A stretch of DNA of 64,000 bases from Niebla homalea (taxonomy: Eukaryota; Ascomycota; Lecanoromycetes; Lecanorales; Ramalinaceae). Made by a program: the position numbers and the translations under genes. Under the pieces are notes generated by a model. The model saw only the letters and a program-made list of their open reading frames with translations. It was not told the origin of the DNA and did not search any database. Of this stretch, positions 24,001 to 35,920 are shown in pieces. Each line of letters begins with the position of its first letter. Within the stretch, counting starts at the first letter, position 1. Location of the stretch: contig JAHGAU010000006.1 in NCBI GenBank assembly GCA_019925105.1, positions 1,798,001 to 1,862,000 on the forward strand, given 5' to 3'.

Positions 24001-27000
24001 ACCCTTTTCTTCAAGCACACTTAGAAATCGTTCTACAATAGGTCCTTGTTCTTCGTAAAGGAGGGTGACTCGCTTTGCTGGCTGCTGTATGAACGAGGCA
24101 TGCCTTGCGCTTATCGTGGCCGTAAGCTGATGAGGCTCTTCCGCATCTAAGACTACTTCCTCAGTTCCGCCAAAACCTGCAGTTGTCAATTCTGACTTCC
24201 ACTCCTCGGAACTTATGTATGGCTCTTTGGCTCGCCCGTCCGTAGCGTCCAACCACCAATTTGGCTCGATTCCGAAGACGTAGTTGACCCATTTGGAAGA
24301 TGGGCAAAGTTCTTGCAGAAGTAGTCGGCCGTCGGGATGTAGGAGTTTCTTTACATTGGCCAGACTATCTTGTAAGCTCTTAGTCGCGTGAAGAACGTTG
24401 ACTGCGATGATGAGATCGTACTGGCGGTCCTCAAACCCTTGTTCGGAAAGATCTTGACAGATGTCCAGGGTGAGGTACTCCATATTGGGGAAGATCTGTT
24501 CTTGGTCTTTTCCGGATATGTAGCCGGTTGACGTGAAAGTATACTTTGAGCAGAGAACCTGTCCATCAGCACGGGTGAGCTCATTGAGAATACTCTGCCG
24601 GGGCGCACTCTTTCCGGTTCCAATCTCGAGTATTCGCAGATTTGGCTTTGAGTGACTCAAACTCCGAATGAGTCGACCTTGATCTGACAGCTCTATGAAC
24701 TTTGAGAGATTTGTTAATGTCCCTTCGGGAAGTACTTCCTCTAGCGACTGCCCCGACAGCAGAAGGTTCATCTTTGTGCAGACGCCGTGGATGGCCTCGG
24801 CAGCTGCTGCGGCAGGAGTCCCAGAAAGTCGAGCTACCAGATCTACGATTCGGGCGGAGAGTGTCTCATTGTCAAGACTTTTCAAGACCGACGCCAGGTG
24901 GTTGACTGCCGATGCGGATTGAGAGACAAGCCAATTAATATAATTTTGCAGGTGAGGCAAGCTCGTCTCTGACCTGGAGAACCGCCGCTTGGAAGACAAC
25001 AAGCAGAGCTGTCCCAGCTCCTCCAATTGGCTCGAGTGACCTGTGCGGTCGGAAGGTGAGTGGATGAGGTCTTTTACATCCATGAAGTCGATATCGGGAG
25101 CCCATTCGTACCGCGCTGCCGCATGGGTGTTGGCAGCCTCGCCTGTTAATGCGCCCTCCGCAAGTGACATTTTTATGCCCAAGGCTTCGATGACTGTCGT
25201 GCCCCTTGTCGTACAACGGCCTTCGCCCACCACTGAATGATTGCTGGATAGCCTGGCAGAAACATTGGAGATCATATCTGTAGAGCATCTGTAGACGCTG
25301 AACTTATCCATGCTGGTGGGGAGCCAATTCTTTGTCTTGCGCGTCAAGCCGTTGACAGCAGCAGCGCCCAGAAGCTGTATACTTCCATCCAGGACGGTCG
25401 GGTGGATGTGATAGTTGGCCTCATCTCCCTGCCTACCATTGATGACCTTGCCAATTGCCCGGTTCTCTGAATTGGTCGAAGTCTCGATAGTATCTATCGT
25501 CTGGAAACATGGCCCAAGGTCTAAGCCGCCGTTGCACATGTTCTCATACCACTTTTTCGCGCTGACCTTCCGGGGAAGTGTAGCAGGATCCTGGCGTGGC
25601 TTTAGACTGGATGAAAGCGCCGAGACTTCGCCCGAACAATGTTTGGTCCAGGCATGGCCGTTCCAGGAGGTTACGGTGAATTCATACCAGGAGCTATTGA
25701 GGGATTCCGTCAAGCGGTGCGGCCGGAATTTGGATATCATTTCTGTAGGCTTCCCCTCACCCAAGACGAGAGCCGTGTTGACAATAATGTTTCGAACGCT
25801 GAAACCATCCTCAACTTCTGTAATCTGCCTTACTGCTTCACCTGCCAGAGCAATATAACCAGCGAAAGGAAAGACGATGTTTTCTCCGACCTTGTGGTCG
25901 CGAACCCATGGGACATTTGTAAGGTGGAACATATTCCGCCATACAGGCTCAAGCTCTGTGCTCTCCGGCAATCTGACCCCTAAGAGATCATGGTATGGGT
26001 GCTTGCGTTGGCGCCACTCTTTGCTGACACGAGCTTCATACCAGTAGCTGTCTTCATAATTCCAGGGATACCGTGGGAGATCTGGCAGGCAAGTCCCGGT
26101 CGGGAATAGTGCCTCAAGATTGATGGGGACATTAAGCGAATGGAGCTTCCCAATCGCAGCCAGGAGTGATCCGATGGTGTTCTGGCTGCGAGTCATGGTC
26201 GAGACATAAGGAGCTGGAGAAGACACCTGCGTGAATATCTGCCTCAGCGGTCCTGCGAGAGCTGAATGAGGCCCAATCTCGAGGAAGACGGCATCCTTAC
26301 CAACCTCGTGGTTCAAGATGGCGGTAACGGCTTCCCGGAACCTTACTGGCGATTCAAGATTGTCCTGCCAGTACTGTGGACCAATTACGCGATCTTGTCC
26401 CAGGATTTCACCAGTCACACTGGAGAAAAAGAGCGTCGACGGCACCCCTCCTATTGCCCTCTGGTCGATAAGGGCGCGGTATTCTGGTCCTATTTCCGCC
26501 ATGTGGTAGGAGTGGTAGGCTTTGTTTACCTGAAGCGGCCTCGCTAGTACATCTGGCTGTGATCTCTTGATATGATTGACGACCACTTTGACTGCGTCAA
26601 CGTCGCCTGAAATTGTGACGCTTCTGGGCGAGTTATCACAGGCAATCACCACGTTAGGGATGAGATATTTCTCGGTTTCTTCCCAACTCATTCCAATGGC
26701 CGCCATAGAGCCTGCCCTCTTCTGCTTGAGCGTCACAGCACCACGATGATGGGCGGCGGTGATGGCTTCTCTAGCGGTAATAGCCCCAGCGCAGTACGCT
26801 GCCGCAATTTCACCACTGGAGTGACCTACGACCGCGCTCGGTACAACTGCTAGAGACTTCAGCGTGTCGACAAGCGCAATTTGAACAGCAGTGCAAAGAG
26901 GTTGGGAGAGCTCTGCGGAAGACATATGACTCTTTTTGGCAGGTTTCTTGAGCTCTTCTTCGATCGAATATTGCGAGTCTTTGGCGATAACACTCAGGTG

Positions 27001-28990
27001 TTTGTCGAGGACCCCAATGCTTGCTTTGAACGTTTCATTGGATTGCAACAATTCCCGCCCCATCTGAGGCCATTGCGCACCTTGACCCGTAAATACCATA
27101 ATAACGTTAGGCTTAGTTGCTGAAGACTTCAGATTCGCAGGTGGCGAGACGCTTTCAACAACGCCATTGTTGACGATAGCAAAAGCCCGATGCGGGAGGT
27201 GCTCTCTCCTGATGGCTAAAGTATATGCCAGGTCGGCAACTTTGTCCGAATTCTGTTCAACCCAAGTCTTGTAAATATCAATCATCTTTGTCAGTGACTT
27301 GGATGAGTTGGCCGTATAAAATAAAAGCTGAGGTGTCTCCGGCGTTTCGTGAATGGTAGTCGACGCATTATTAGCGGCTGCAGATTCCAGAATCGCATGA
27401 GCGTTGGCGCCTCCAACACCGAATGAATTCAGACTGACGCGTTCCAGTCTATCTTCAGGCCACGGAGTGGGCTCGACGGGGACCGTAAGCTTGGCCTCTT
27501 TGAATGGTATGTTCGGGTTCGGAGTTGTAAATCGAAGATTGGGTGGGATAGTCCGATGTTCAAGAGCCTTCACCATCTTTATCAAGGATACAAGGCCTGA
27601 TGCACCCTCCGCGTGCCCAAGATTAGGCTTGACAGATGTGATGTACACGCCCTTCTCTCCGAAGACCCGCCCAACGGCTTTCGTTTCGATAGGGTCACCT
27701 GTGGCCGTCCCTGTTCCGTGGCATTCCACCACAGCCGTTTGTGAGTAATCAGTGATACCGGCCAAATGGTATGCTCTTCTCATTAGTGCCTCCTGGGCAT
27801 CAGTGCTAGGTTGCGATAGCCCAGGAGTCCTCCCGTCTGAGTTGTGGGAAGTGGCTTTAATGACGGCCCGGACAGGATTGCCATCTCGGATAGCATCAGC
27901 CAAAGGCTTAACGTAAATGGCAGTGACCGCCTCCCCTCGAGCGTACCCGTTGGCGTCGGCAGAGAAGCTCTTGCTCGAGCCGTCCTTAGACAGAACCCCC
28001 TGCTCCGTCATGGCTTGCGTCATATTTGGTGCTAGGATGAGATTGACACCCCCTACGAGAGCTGCTTCGCAGTCACCTCTGGACACGGCCGCGCAGGCTT
28101 CATTGAGAGCCACCAATGCGGCAGAACAAGCTGTGCGAATAGTCATGCTATCAAAGTAATGAGCAAAGCGCCGCCTCCAAGATAAGTCACAAGCCGACCT
28201 ACCTTGGCCCTTTAATATCGAACTCGTATGAGAGACGGTTTGAAATGACATAGTCTCCTGTACCGACCATACGATGTATACCAAATTGCTGGGGCTCCTT
28301 GGCAACCATCTCGACCCAGTCCTCTCCGAAATTCCCAATGTAGCAACCTATAGTCTTACCTCTCCAGTTTGTCACACCGGCATCTTCGAAACACTCTCTT
28401 GCGACTTCCAACAAAAGCCGTTGCTGTGGATCAGCACGTTCTACCTCTGTTCGAGCCAACGAGAAAAAAGTTGTATCCAACGCTCCTAGATCGACACTTT
28501 CGTCAAGAAAATACCCGTACTCAGTTGAGATCGTTCCAGGCTTAGCAATAGGTGAGTAGTAAGAGTCGATATTGTACCGTGTCTTAGGAACACGACTTCG
28601 ACCATTCTTCTTTGCAAGGAGAAAATCCCATACTTCCTCGGGCGTTGTCAAACCTCCTGGAAGACGACAGGCCATACCGCATATCGCGATGGGGACCTGC
28701 CCAGTGTGGCTTGATCCACGAATCCCATTGGCGAAAACACCATTCGAGCCATTGGTGCAGTGATTATCCACGGAGGCACCGTTGGTAGGATGGCCATTCG
28801 TCGCACTACCATTTAGAGTCGATCCATTGAGCATTGTATCATTATAGCCATTCGTATGGATGAAAGAGTCGCTGGACCCGCCATTGGTATATTGTCCGCT
28901 CATGACAGCCCCATGAAGAGTTGATTCATTGGCCACTCCTTCAGTATGAATGCTTGCAGCGTGATCTATAGCAATGGCCGATGGAGCCAT
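21093..28990 (-). CDS. Highly reducing type I polyketide synthase (KS-AT-DH-cMT-ER-KR-ACP)
   Basis: Five exons, 28990-28203, 28147-23416, 23338-23042, 22976-22564 and 22500-21093, join in phase to 2545 aa. A Thr/Asn/Gly-rich leader (about 1-98) precedes the KS (about 100-520; Cys270, His406, His441). The AT follows (about 610-920; GHSSG with Ser706), then the DH (about 980-1290; His1014 in DHKVGENIVFP, Asp1183), a methyltransferase region (about 1400-1620) with a poor motif I (LEIGTGKSAPR), the ER (about 1760-2130; NADPH loop HSACGGVGLAAI), the KR (GGLGGLG at 2158-2164, Tyr2299) and one ACP (Ser2492 in GLDSLV). It builds a reduced linear chain. There is no thioesterase, reductase or other release domain, so release must occur in trans, most simply by the neighbouring alpha-oxoamine synthase, as in FUM1/ALT1/sphA-type systems. 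ATG 28990 is the first true ATG of the frame. Confidence 0.93.
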
Positions 28991-29924
28991 TTTAACGACA
29001 GAAGGATGAAGCAAAAGAAAGTGGAACTCTGCTGCTTTTTAGCAAGCTCCTCAAGAAGCCAAGGACTTGTGCTTAGGAGGAACTTCTTCATCATGCGTGC
29101 AGAGCCGCCAAGCTGGAACCCTAGACTTGCCCGGTTCAGGGAACGGGTTCCGACTCCATGCATAAGGATTCCGTGCTCCGAATGCTTCACCCCACACCGA
29201 CAGGACAGTGAACTCTGTGTAAGTATCTAGAATCGGCAACTCATAGGGTCTTCTGTAGCAAATGCTTACATGAACCCTTCGGGTCAAGCTATGAGCTGAC
29301 ACATTGCTGGTTTGCTTTGTGACACCTCCAACTGCAGAGCCTGGCAACGCCGACCACAACTCCCCGTGGTCGACTAGATGGACTCTGTTCTTAATTCCGT
29401 ATCTACGCCGGACACCCGCCTTGAGTCTAGTAATTCAAAAGGCACGTGCAAATGCGGCCGGCAATAGGTATGATATAGCCCGAAACCAAGGAGAACGGAG
29501 AACACAAAAGCCCTGACTAAGATATCGAATATTGCGAGGACGTTTGAGATTTATGTCTAACACAGTGGCGGCTTTACAGTACCTTTTAGCTGCTAGTGGA
29601 TGGAACGACCATTGCAATTGTAGGGCAAAATAATCGTATTCAATCTCCTATAGCCATGATATAGAGTGATGCAACTTGGGCGTTAAACGTACTCCAAAGG
29701 CGCGGAGAACGTCCATCTATCTAGGAGTCATGTCAATTGGTCTTACTAGTCACTTCAGCCCAATGTATCATCTTGCACAGACTCATCACATTTATGTTTG
29801 GATGGTGATAACATTCTATACTACCAGGGCCAATCTGGAATAATCCTAAACGATGGTGTATGGCCTGGTAAAAGAACACAGAATTTAGATGCATCAAAAG
29901 AATTTACCAAGAGACTAACGCCCC
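28991..29924. promoter_or_regulatory. PKS promoter region
   Basis: This 934-bp space lies between the PKS start and the 3' end of the SDR, both on the minus strand. It contains CGGGTTCCG at 29144-29152 within a GGAAC-GG-GTTCC palindrome (29140-29151), and a second GGAACCC at 29115-29121. No gene is supported inside it. Confidence 0.6.
29144..29152 (+). promoter_or_regulatory. CGGGTTCCG site upstream of the PKS
   Basis: Inverted CGG triplets spaced by 3 bp, the layout bound by dimeric Zn2Cys6 proteins, about 150 bp upstream of the PKS ATG. The same 9-mer occurs in two other cluster promoters. Confidence 0.5.
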
Positions 29925-31114
29925 TTACGCACCATGTTCTTCCCTTCTAGGCTCTTCCCCATCCTCAACAGTCATAGCCTCCCACTTCCTCCTCAAGTAT
30001 GGCCAAACCACCAAGCCCATTACCCCGGAACACAAAGAATCAGCAATTCCCCATCCCCTCTTCGGCGAAGGTCCGATCATATTAGTAAACAGCAGCGAGG
30101 CCGCCATCGAGTCCTCGCAGATGATGAAGTCGCCCCTATCTACCGCTGCAATGATGAGCGAAGCCACCTTTTCAGAAGAGGGGAACTTGGCCTCGAGCTC
30201 TTCGATGCTCTGGTCGCTGGTCCCCTGGATGCGTTTCGTGAGCGGCGTCTTTGTCTTTTGCTCCTTCATGAATCCGGGCGAGACGAAGTCAGCGGGGAAG
30301 GCGCAGTGGATTGAATAAGTCGCGGCGGGCGTGCAGTATCGTAGGACTTCCATCCGGAGGGTGTCTGCTAGGGCACGAACAGCGCACTTGGCCGCTATTA
30401 CGTGGGTAATGTCAGCATAGCTCCAGTCTGTCTCATTCTATTTGAGTGTTGACAGAAAACGCATACGAGTGTAAGCAATGGAGCCAGGTAAACCCAAGAA
30501 TGCAGCCGCGCTATTGATGAAAACAATTTGGCGAAGCCTAGGACGAGAGCCCAAAGGTACCTTCTCATTACTCTCGATCCAAATGCCGAGCATGGCCTTC
30601 GCGGCATACGCGGCGGAGTAATAGTTATTCCTCATGCAGCGGTCAAGATGTTCGGCCTTGATATCGACGAGAAATCCATTCTCGGCGTAGTTGCCACCAG
30701 CTGCACAGTACAACATGTCTGCTACCCGAGGCTGTGCTCTGAACGTTTCATCGACCTAGCCATTCGATCAACTTCTGACCCAGCTTTTGGCGTCTTCTAC
30801 CTATGAGGGGGTACCTTGGAGGCCTCAGCCATATCAATTGCGACAGTATTGATTTCTTGATTTGCGCTCGAGCATTCTGAGATTATCTCTTGCTTTACCT
30901 CTACCAAAGGACTTGGTCGGCGGGAGAATAAGGTAAGATGAGCGCCTATGCATAGTCAGTAAAAGCATAGTGATGAGGACTCAGGCTGACCTCGAGCCGC
31001 TAGATTCTTAGCTACAGCTTTCCCCAGTCCACCAGAACCGCCGGTGATAAACACCGTCTGTTAGGTATGTTAGGGTGTTCACAGTGATTAGACCTTTGCA
31101 TTTTGATCTGGCAT
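29925..31114 (-). CDS. 3-ketosphinganine reductase-like short-chain dehydrogenase
   Basis: Five exons fit in phase: 31114-31094, 31057-30991, 30945-30815, 30755-30467 and 30394-29925, giving 325 aa, the length of Tsc10/KDSR. The NADPH loop TGGSGGLG lies at residues 12-19. The catalytic set is S155 (INSAAAF), Y168 and K172 (YTPAK). The C-terminal part (FPADFVSPGFMKEQKTKTP, and later VVWPYLRRKWEAM) is characteristic of 3-ketodihydrosphingosine reductases. The role inferred here is reduction of the 3-keto group of an amino-ketone released by the adjacent alpha-oxoamine synthase, parallel to FUM13 and sphF. The first intron is only 36 bp with a GTCTAA donor, so the 7-residue first exon is the least certain part. 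The gene diverges from the synthase across a shared promoter. A duplicated primary-metabolism KDSR is the alternative. Confidence 0.85.
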
Positions 31115-31607
31115 CTACTGCATACTTTACCACGTAGATCCTGTCGTTCTCTCATCTTACATCCAAAAACCAATCCCACTCTGCGCTTGTCTTCCTTGAA
31201 GCGGGTCTATGTTAACGCGAATGATTTATTTCACATCAAGAAGATATCAATCATAACAGGGAATAAGAAGGATCAGAATCTGCACTGTTGTCTTCTGAGT
31301 AAGTTCAGTGAGATTTTCGATCCCTTCCCAAAAGCCACCAGAATGACCAATCGGAGCGATTGCTGATGCGTACGGGTTCCGATCACCGTTAGAGACCCGG
31401 AACCAGCTCCGGTGCGTTATGGGTTCTCCACCCTCCCGAGATAAGCCCACCACGGTTGGGACAAGGGATCTTGCAAGTCAGATTGTGAAAACATGGTCTT
31501 GATTGTATAAGATCACCTTTGTGTCATCTGCGAGCTCTAACTACTGCGTTGATCACTGGTTCCTATCTTGAACCATTTACGCTGAACTCGTGAAAAATAA
31601 AACCACA
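31115..31607. promoter_or_regulatory. Bidirectional promoter of SDR and alpha-oxoamine synthase
   Basis: The 493-bp space separates divergent ATGs. It contains CGGGTTCCG at 31373-31381 and, 15 bp on, CCCGGAACC (31396-31404), so GGTTCCG and CGGAACC face each other as an inverted pair. Co-regulation of the two genes is inferred. Confidence 0.6.
31373..31381 (+). promoter_or_regulatory. CGGGTTCCG site in the SDR/synthase promoter
   Basis: Exact copy of the 9-mer seen upstream of the PKS, in a CGG-N3-CCG arrangement and near the middle of the shared promoter. Confidence 0.5.
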
Positions 31608-33193
31608 ATGTCAGCAGCGACCTTCCTCGCGGCCTGGATCAAAGGCCAAAAACCCATGGGTCCTTCGATGAAAGATGCTCCCGTATTCTACCGCAATCTA
31701 GAAGAAGCCCTCGATGTACGTCGAGTCGACCACGCAATGTTCACAGGGACCAAATCTGCTTGGAAAACTGGCACGGCTATTGACTTCTGCTCCAACGATC
31801 TCTTATCCCTGGGTGCATCAGGGACCCTCCGCACTGCCTTCCTAGCAGAACTATCCAAGCATCCGGACTTCGCCTTATACGCAGGTGGATCACGTTTGAT
31901 GGACGGCAACTACGAATACATCGAGCAAGTGGAAAAGGAGATTGCGGATTTGCATGGCGCTGAGAGTGCGCTTATCCTCAATAGCGGCTGGGAAGGTAAT
32001 ACAGCGATTTACAGCGCCATCCCTCGTCCTGGGGATGCGATTGTTTTTGATGAGTTGGTGCACGCGAGCACGCATGACGGGATGACGCACAGTCTTGCGC
32101 AGATACGGCAGTCGTTCAAGCACAACGACGCTGATTCTTTCAGGGACACAATGGCCAGCGTAGTGGATACGCAGCCAATGATTCGGGATGGGGCCCGGTC
32201 CATCATCGTGAGCGTGGAGAGCGTGTACAGTATGGATGGGGATATTTGCCCCTTGTTGGAATTCTTGGAGATTGCACGAGAAGTGTGCCCGAAGGGTAAT
32301 GCGGTGTTTGTCGTTGACGAGGCGCATGCGACTGGGATCCTTGGGCCTAAAGGGTCGGGGTTGGTCAATGCGTTGGGGGTGGAGAAGGATATTGCGGTGA
32401 GAATGCATACGTGTGGCAAGGCGCTGGCATCGACGGGTGGTGAGTTTGTTGAAGAAAGCCAGGCATGTGGGTATGTTGGGGCTGACTTTGACATGCTCAT
32501 ATAGCTGTTATACTCGGGAACGCAACAGTGCGAGCTGCCTTGATGAACTTCGCTCGCTCTGTGATTTACACCACCGCTCCATCTTTCCCAACAATTGCAG
32601 GCATTCGAGCAGCGTATAATCTATTGGAGACTGGCGCAACAAAGAATGTGAGAGCATTGCTATCGAAACCTTCTCGATCTTCTGCTTTGCCATCCTCTCC
32701 ATTTCAAGGTCATCGTGATACTGACTAACCCTCACCATCACAGCTTCAAGACAACATCCAATACCTTGTGAAACACTTCATCCACACCATCAGCGCCAAT
32801 CCAATATGGGATAAAGCCAACGAGATGGGCATCTTGTCAATCCCCATCTCCGAAGAAGACGGCAGCGTAGAAGCACCTGATTTCGTGGCGCACATCGTAG
32901 CTGTTTGGACGCGGCAGCGCTACAATTGGTGGCTCGTCTTTCATCTGCAGCTATCGGGCATCTCTGCGTTTCCCATTGACTACCCAACAGTACCCAAGGG
33001 CCAGAGTAGGATCCGGCTCATGTTCCACGCGGCCAACACGGAGGAGCAGGTGGACTTCTTGGCGATGACGATTTGCAACTGGGCCAAGGAGATGATTGAT
33101 ATCGAAGAAGGGGTGGAGGGCAAGAATGGAAAGGTTCCCAAAGCGGCGCAGCAAGTCTATAGCATGATGGCTGCTAACGCTTCGAAGTGCTAG
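31608..33193 (+). CDS. PLP-dependent alpha-oxoamine synthase (BioF/KBL/SPT family)
   Basis: Exons 31608-32439, 32505-32647 and 32744-33193 join to 474 aa. The fold-type I PLP signature is complete: GSRLMDGNYEYIEQVEKEIA, a stacking His in DELVHASTHDG (H152), SVESVYSMDGDICPL, DEAHATG (D237, H240) and the Schiff-base Lys271 in HTCGKALASTG. The family condenses an amino acid with an acyl thioester, with decarboxylation, to give an alpha-amino ketone. Next to an HR-PKS lacking a release domain, the inferred role is offloading the polyketide chain, as FUM8 and sphB do. Unlike serine palmitoyltransferase subunits, there is no N-terminal membrane anchor, and the protein has a single domain. The amino acid used cannot be read from sequence. 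I chose ATG 31608 because the frame upstream has no in-frame ATG. Confidence 0.88.
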
Positions 33194-33429
33194 CCTGTCT
33201 AGAAGTTTCTGACAAGACTCGTGTTCGGTGCACTTAAGTATGGCCTTTTGTTGTATCTGACAGATGCAATCAAAGTGATAATACTTTTGTGCGTTAGCCA
33301 ATGGACCGCTTTGGAAAAGCTTACAGCTTTTGATTGGCTAGGAAGCTCATCTTATTGACTTGTTCTGCCTATATCTCACGTCTAAATTTAAATAGTTTCA
33401 GACTTTTGACCCCCTCTGCGGCCTAGAGC

Positions 33430-35920
33430 TCATCTCGGTGAGCCAACACCTTGAGTTAGAGAGTCAAAGGTCTCCGATAGGCTTGTTGGATAGCTCCCAA
33501 TGCTCGGCACAGATTCATTACCCGAGCTTTGGGCCCAGTCACCGCTCATGGAAGTGATTGAACTCAGGAAAGCGTATGGATTGTCAGGACTCAGAGGCAT
33601 AGCGTAGTCTAAGTTCAGGCTTTGATCGCTCTGAAAGTCCGGGGCTATGTGGCTATAGCTACTGTTGGCAGACGAGAACACGGTCGACATTGGCGTGTAC
33701 AGTGAGTTTCGATCAAATTGAGGTAATGGTGAAGTTATGCCTCCTTCGGTATCCAATCCTAATTTGCGTGATTTATACTGAGTTTCTTTGGTGTCGATGT
33801 ATTCTATGACAATGAGCGACAGTTGATATAGCTGTTTGTTATAAGACATTTCTTCCAGGGGGTCAGTGATGGTATCAAGCATCTTGGCAAAATCCCGGAA
33901 CAAGTCCACGTCCGAGCTATGTCCCTGGTTACGGATGATATGCATGCCAAGTTCAGAGAGATACAATGGTGGGCAGGATGCGAGAAAACTACACCAAATA
34001 AAGGAGTCAGTGCCAAGTACATCCAGGACCATGAACTACTGTGAGAAGCAGCTGACACAATACTGACAGTGAAAAGACAGCATGGTACCCCGAATCTGAC
34101 GGGGAATGCCAGAGACGTAGCAGAAGTCTCATGGCCCGTCTTGCGACTTCTACACCCTGGCGAAATATGATGTCCGGGTGGCTTCTGTGTGGCCAGATGA
34201 GGAGCAGCTGTGCACAAAGAAAGCGGACTGCTAGTTCGACTTTCGGAATGGGAGTCTCCTGCTGATCCAATACCTCGTTCACATTGATGTTCGAATCAGC
34301 TAGCCAACTTTGAAGTTGTTGGGACATTTCATAGGCGAGTCGACGGACTTGATCTTCTGTCTTTGGCTTGACTTGATTTGCGTATAGCTCGAAATAGATG
34401 AGCTCTTCAATCTTAGCTAGCTCTGCTTTTACCGCAACGTTGGCCGTAGCGCTGTCATCAGACGAGGTCAGGCTTGAGTCGAAATGGACATTAGACATTG
34501 GTATGTTAGGTTGTGAGCCAACGGTCCAGCAGATTGCCTTATCGAGAATGTATAGGCAAGAGGAAATGTTCTGCCTTTGGCGCACGTCATTGTCACTGAG
34601 TATGCCATGAGGACGCTGCCTTTGGTTGATGCCGATAGATCTGGCGCATCGGACGGCCAGAACAAGTGCTGTCTCAGAGAGACCTGTGGGAAGGAATTCC
34701 TGTGCCACCACACACTAAAAATTTTAGTCCCGTCAGCTATGTGCTTGCTATTACCTCAATTGGCTTTGGTGACGGTACTTACCAGGGATAGAAGAGCCTG
34801 GACGTTGATTAGGCGAGGTGAGACTAGTTGTTCCACGTTTTCAAGAGCGCGCTCTGCATTTCGGAGGAAGCCTGTGATGAAAGAGAGGTCGATGGACGAG
34901 GTCCTCCGTTGATGCTTGATTTGAACAGCCTTCCCTCGGCGAGACCCCAGCGATGTTGCGCTCAGCGTCATGAGAATCAGGTTATTACAGCAGACGATGG
35001 ATGCCAAGTGTTGCTCGGGAGAATCAGATAGTCGTAAGGCGTTAGCCATCAGCTTGAAATTTTCTTTGGTCCAGACAGGAAAATGGGGGTTAATCATTGC
35101 GAAGTACGGCTCGATCATAGCGTCTAGAATGACGAAGGGTGGGGCGCTGGGTGGCGAGCCATCCTTGACAGGCGCTTCTTCTCTTGGACTAATCAGACTA
35201 TCAATCTTACGCTGAGCTAGTAGCGCGCGTTCCCTCAATTTCGAGGTTTCAGACCCAAGACCCTCAGTGATTGAAACCTTAATGTCCAGTGCTACCGAAT
35301 CGAGAGACGCTGGACTCACATACTTTTCGTTGAGACCGTTGTGGTGGGCTGTGAGAAAGCGACCGAGGGGCCTCGTGAAAGCGAGTCCAGTCCCAACCGA
35401 CGATGACCATGAAGCAGACTGCTCACGTATGCATCCTGGAGAATTGGACTTGGGTCTTGCAGATGTAGCCAAGACCGCTGAGTGCCTCTCCAAGAGTCGC
35501 TCAAGAGAGTTCTGAGTCTCTAGTACCGAGTTCTTCACGAGTAGTAAGCCCAAGGGCTGCCTTTGAAGGCACCGGAAATGCGCGACAAACCTCTACTTGT
35601 TGAAGGCGGTCGTCCAGTCCTAGGACGTTATGGCTTCTACAATTCATGAGCGAGGAACGCGGTAAGGCGAGAAGTGCGTTGAGATCCTCACAGCAATGCC
35701 GTCTGGTTACGCTTTTTGCCTTGACCAGACCACTTGCAATATTGTCCTTGGCGAATGCAATTTGAGCAGGAGGGCTTTTCTCTGCCACAACGTATCTTTT
35801 TGAACCGGCAATGGTCACACACTAAGGGCTTGTCTGAGTCTTGTCTCCTTTCTGCATAGATTACGGTTGAATGCTTTTTTACTTACCTGTGTAGTCCTTG
35901 CTGCTTGATTCCTCAGTCAT
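33430..35920 (-). CDS. Zn2Cys6 transcription factor of the cluster
   Basis: Six exons join in phase: 35920-35887, 35821-35692, 35636-35591, 35517-34783, 34714-34059 and 33988-33430, giving 719 aa. The zinc cluster is at residues 13-40 (C13, C16, C23, C30, C33, C40; CX2CX6CX6CX2CX6C), followed by a basic linker (GKKRNQ) and a coiled coil (LDDRLQQVETQNSLERLLER) that should mediate dimerisation. A fungal-specific transcription factor domain spans about residues 190-500 (FVILDAMIEPYFAMINPHFP, LQALLSL, RSIGINQ). It sits convergent with the synthase (236 bp apart) and is probably the pathway-specific activator. Its likely targets are the CGG-N3-CCG sites in the three cluster promoters. I did not find that site upstream of its own start. 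Confidence 0.87.

Noticed and set aside
23401..29014. Start of the PKS at 29014
   Set aside because: The codon there is TTG; the first in-frame ATG is 28990.
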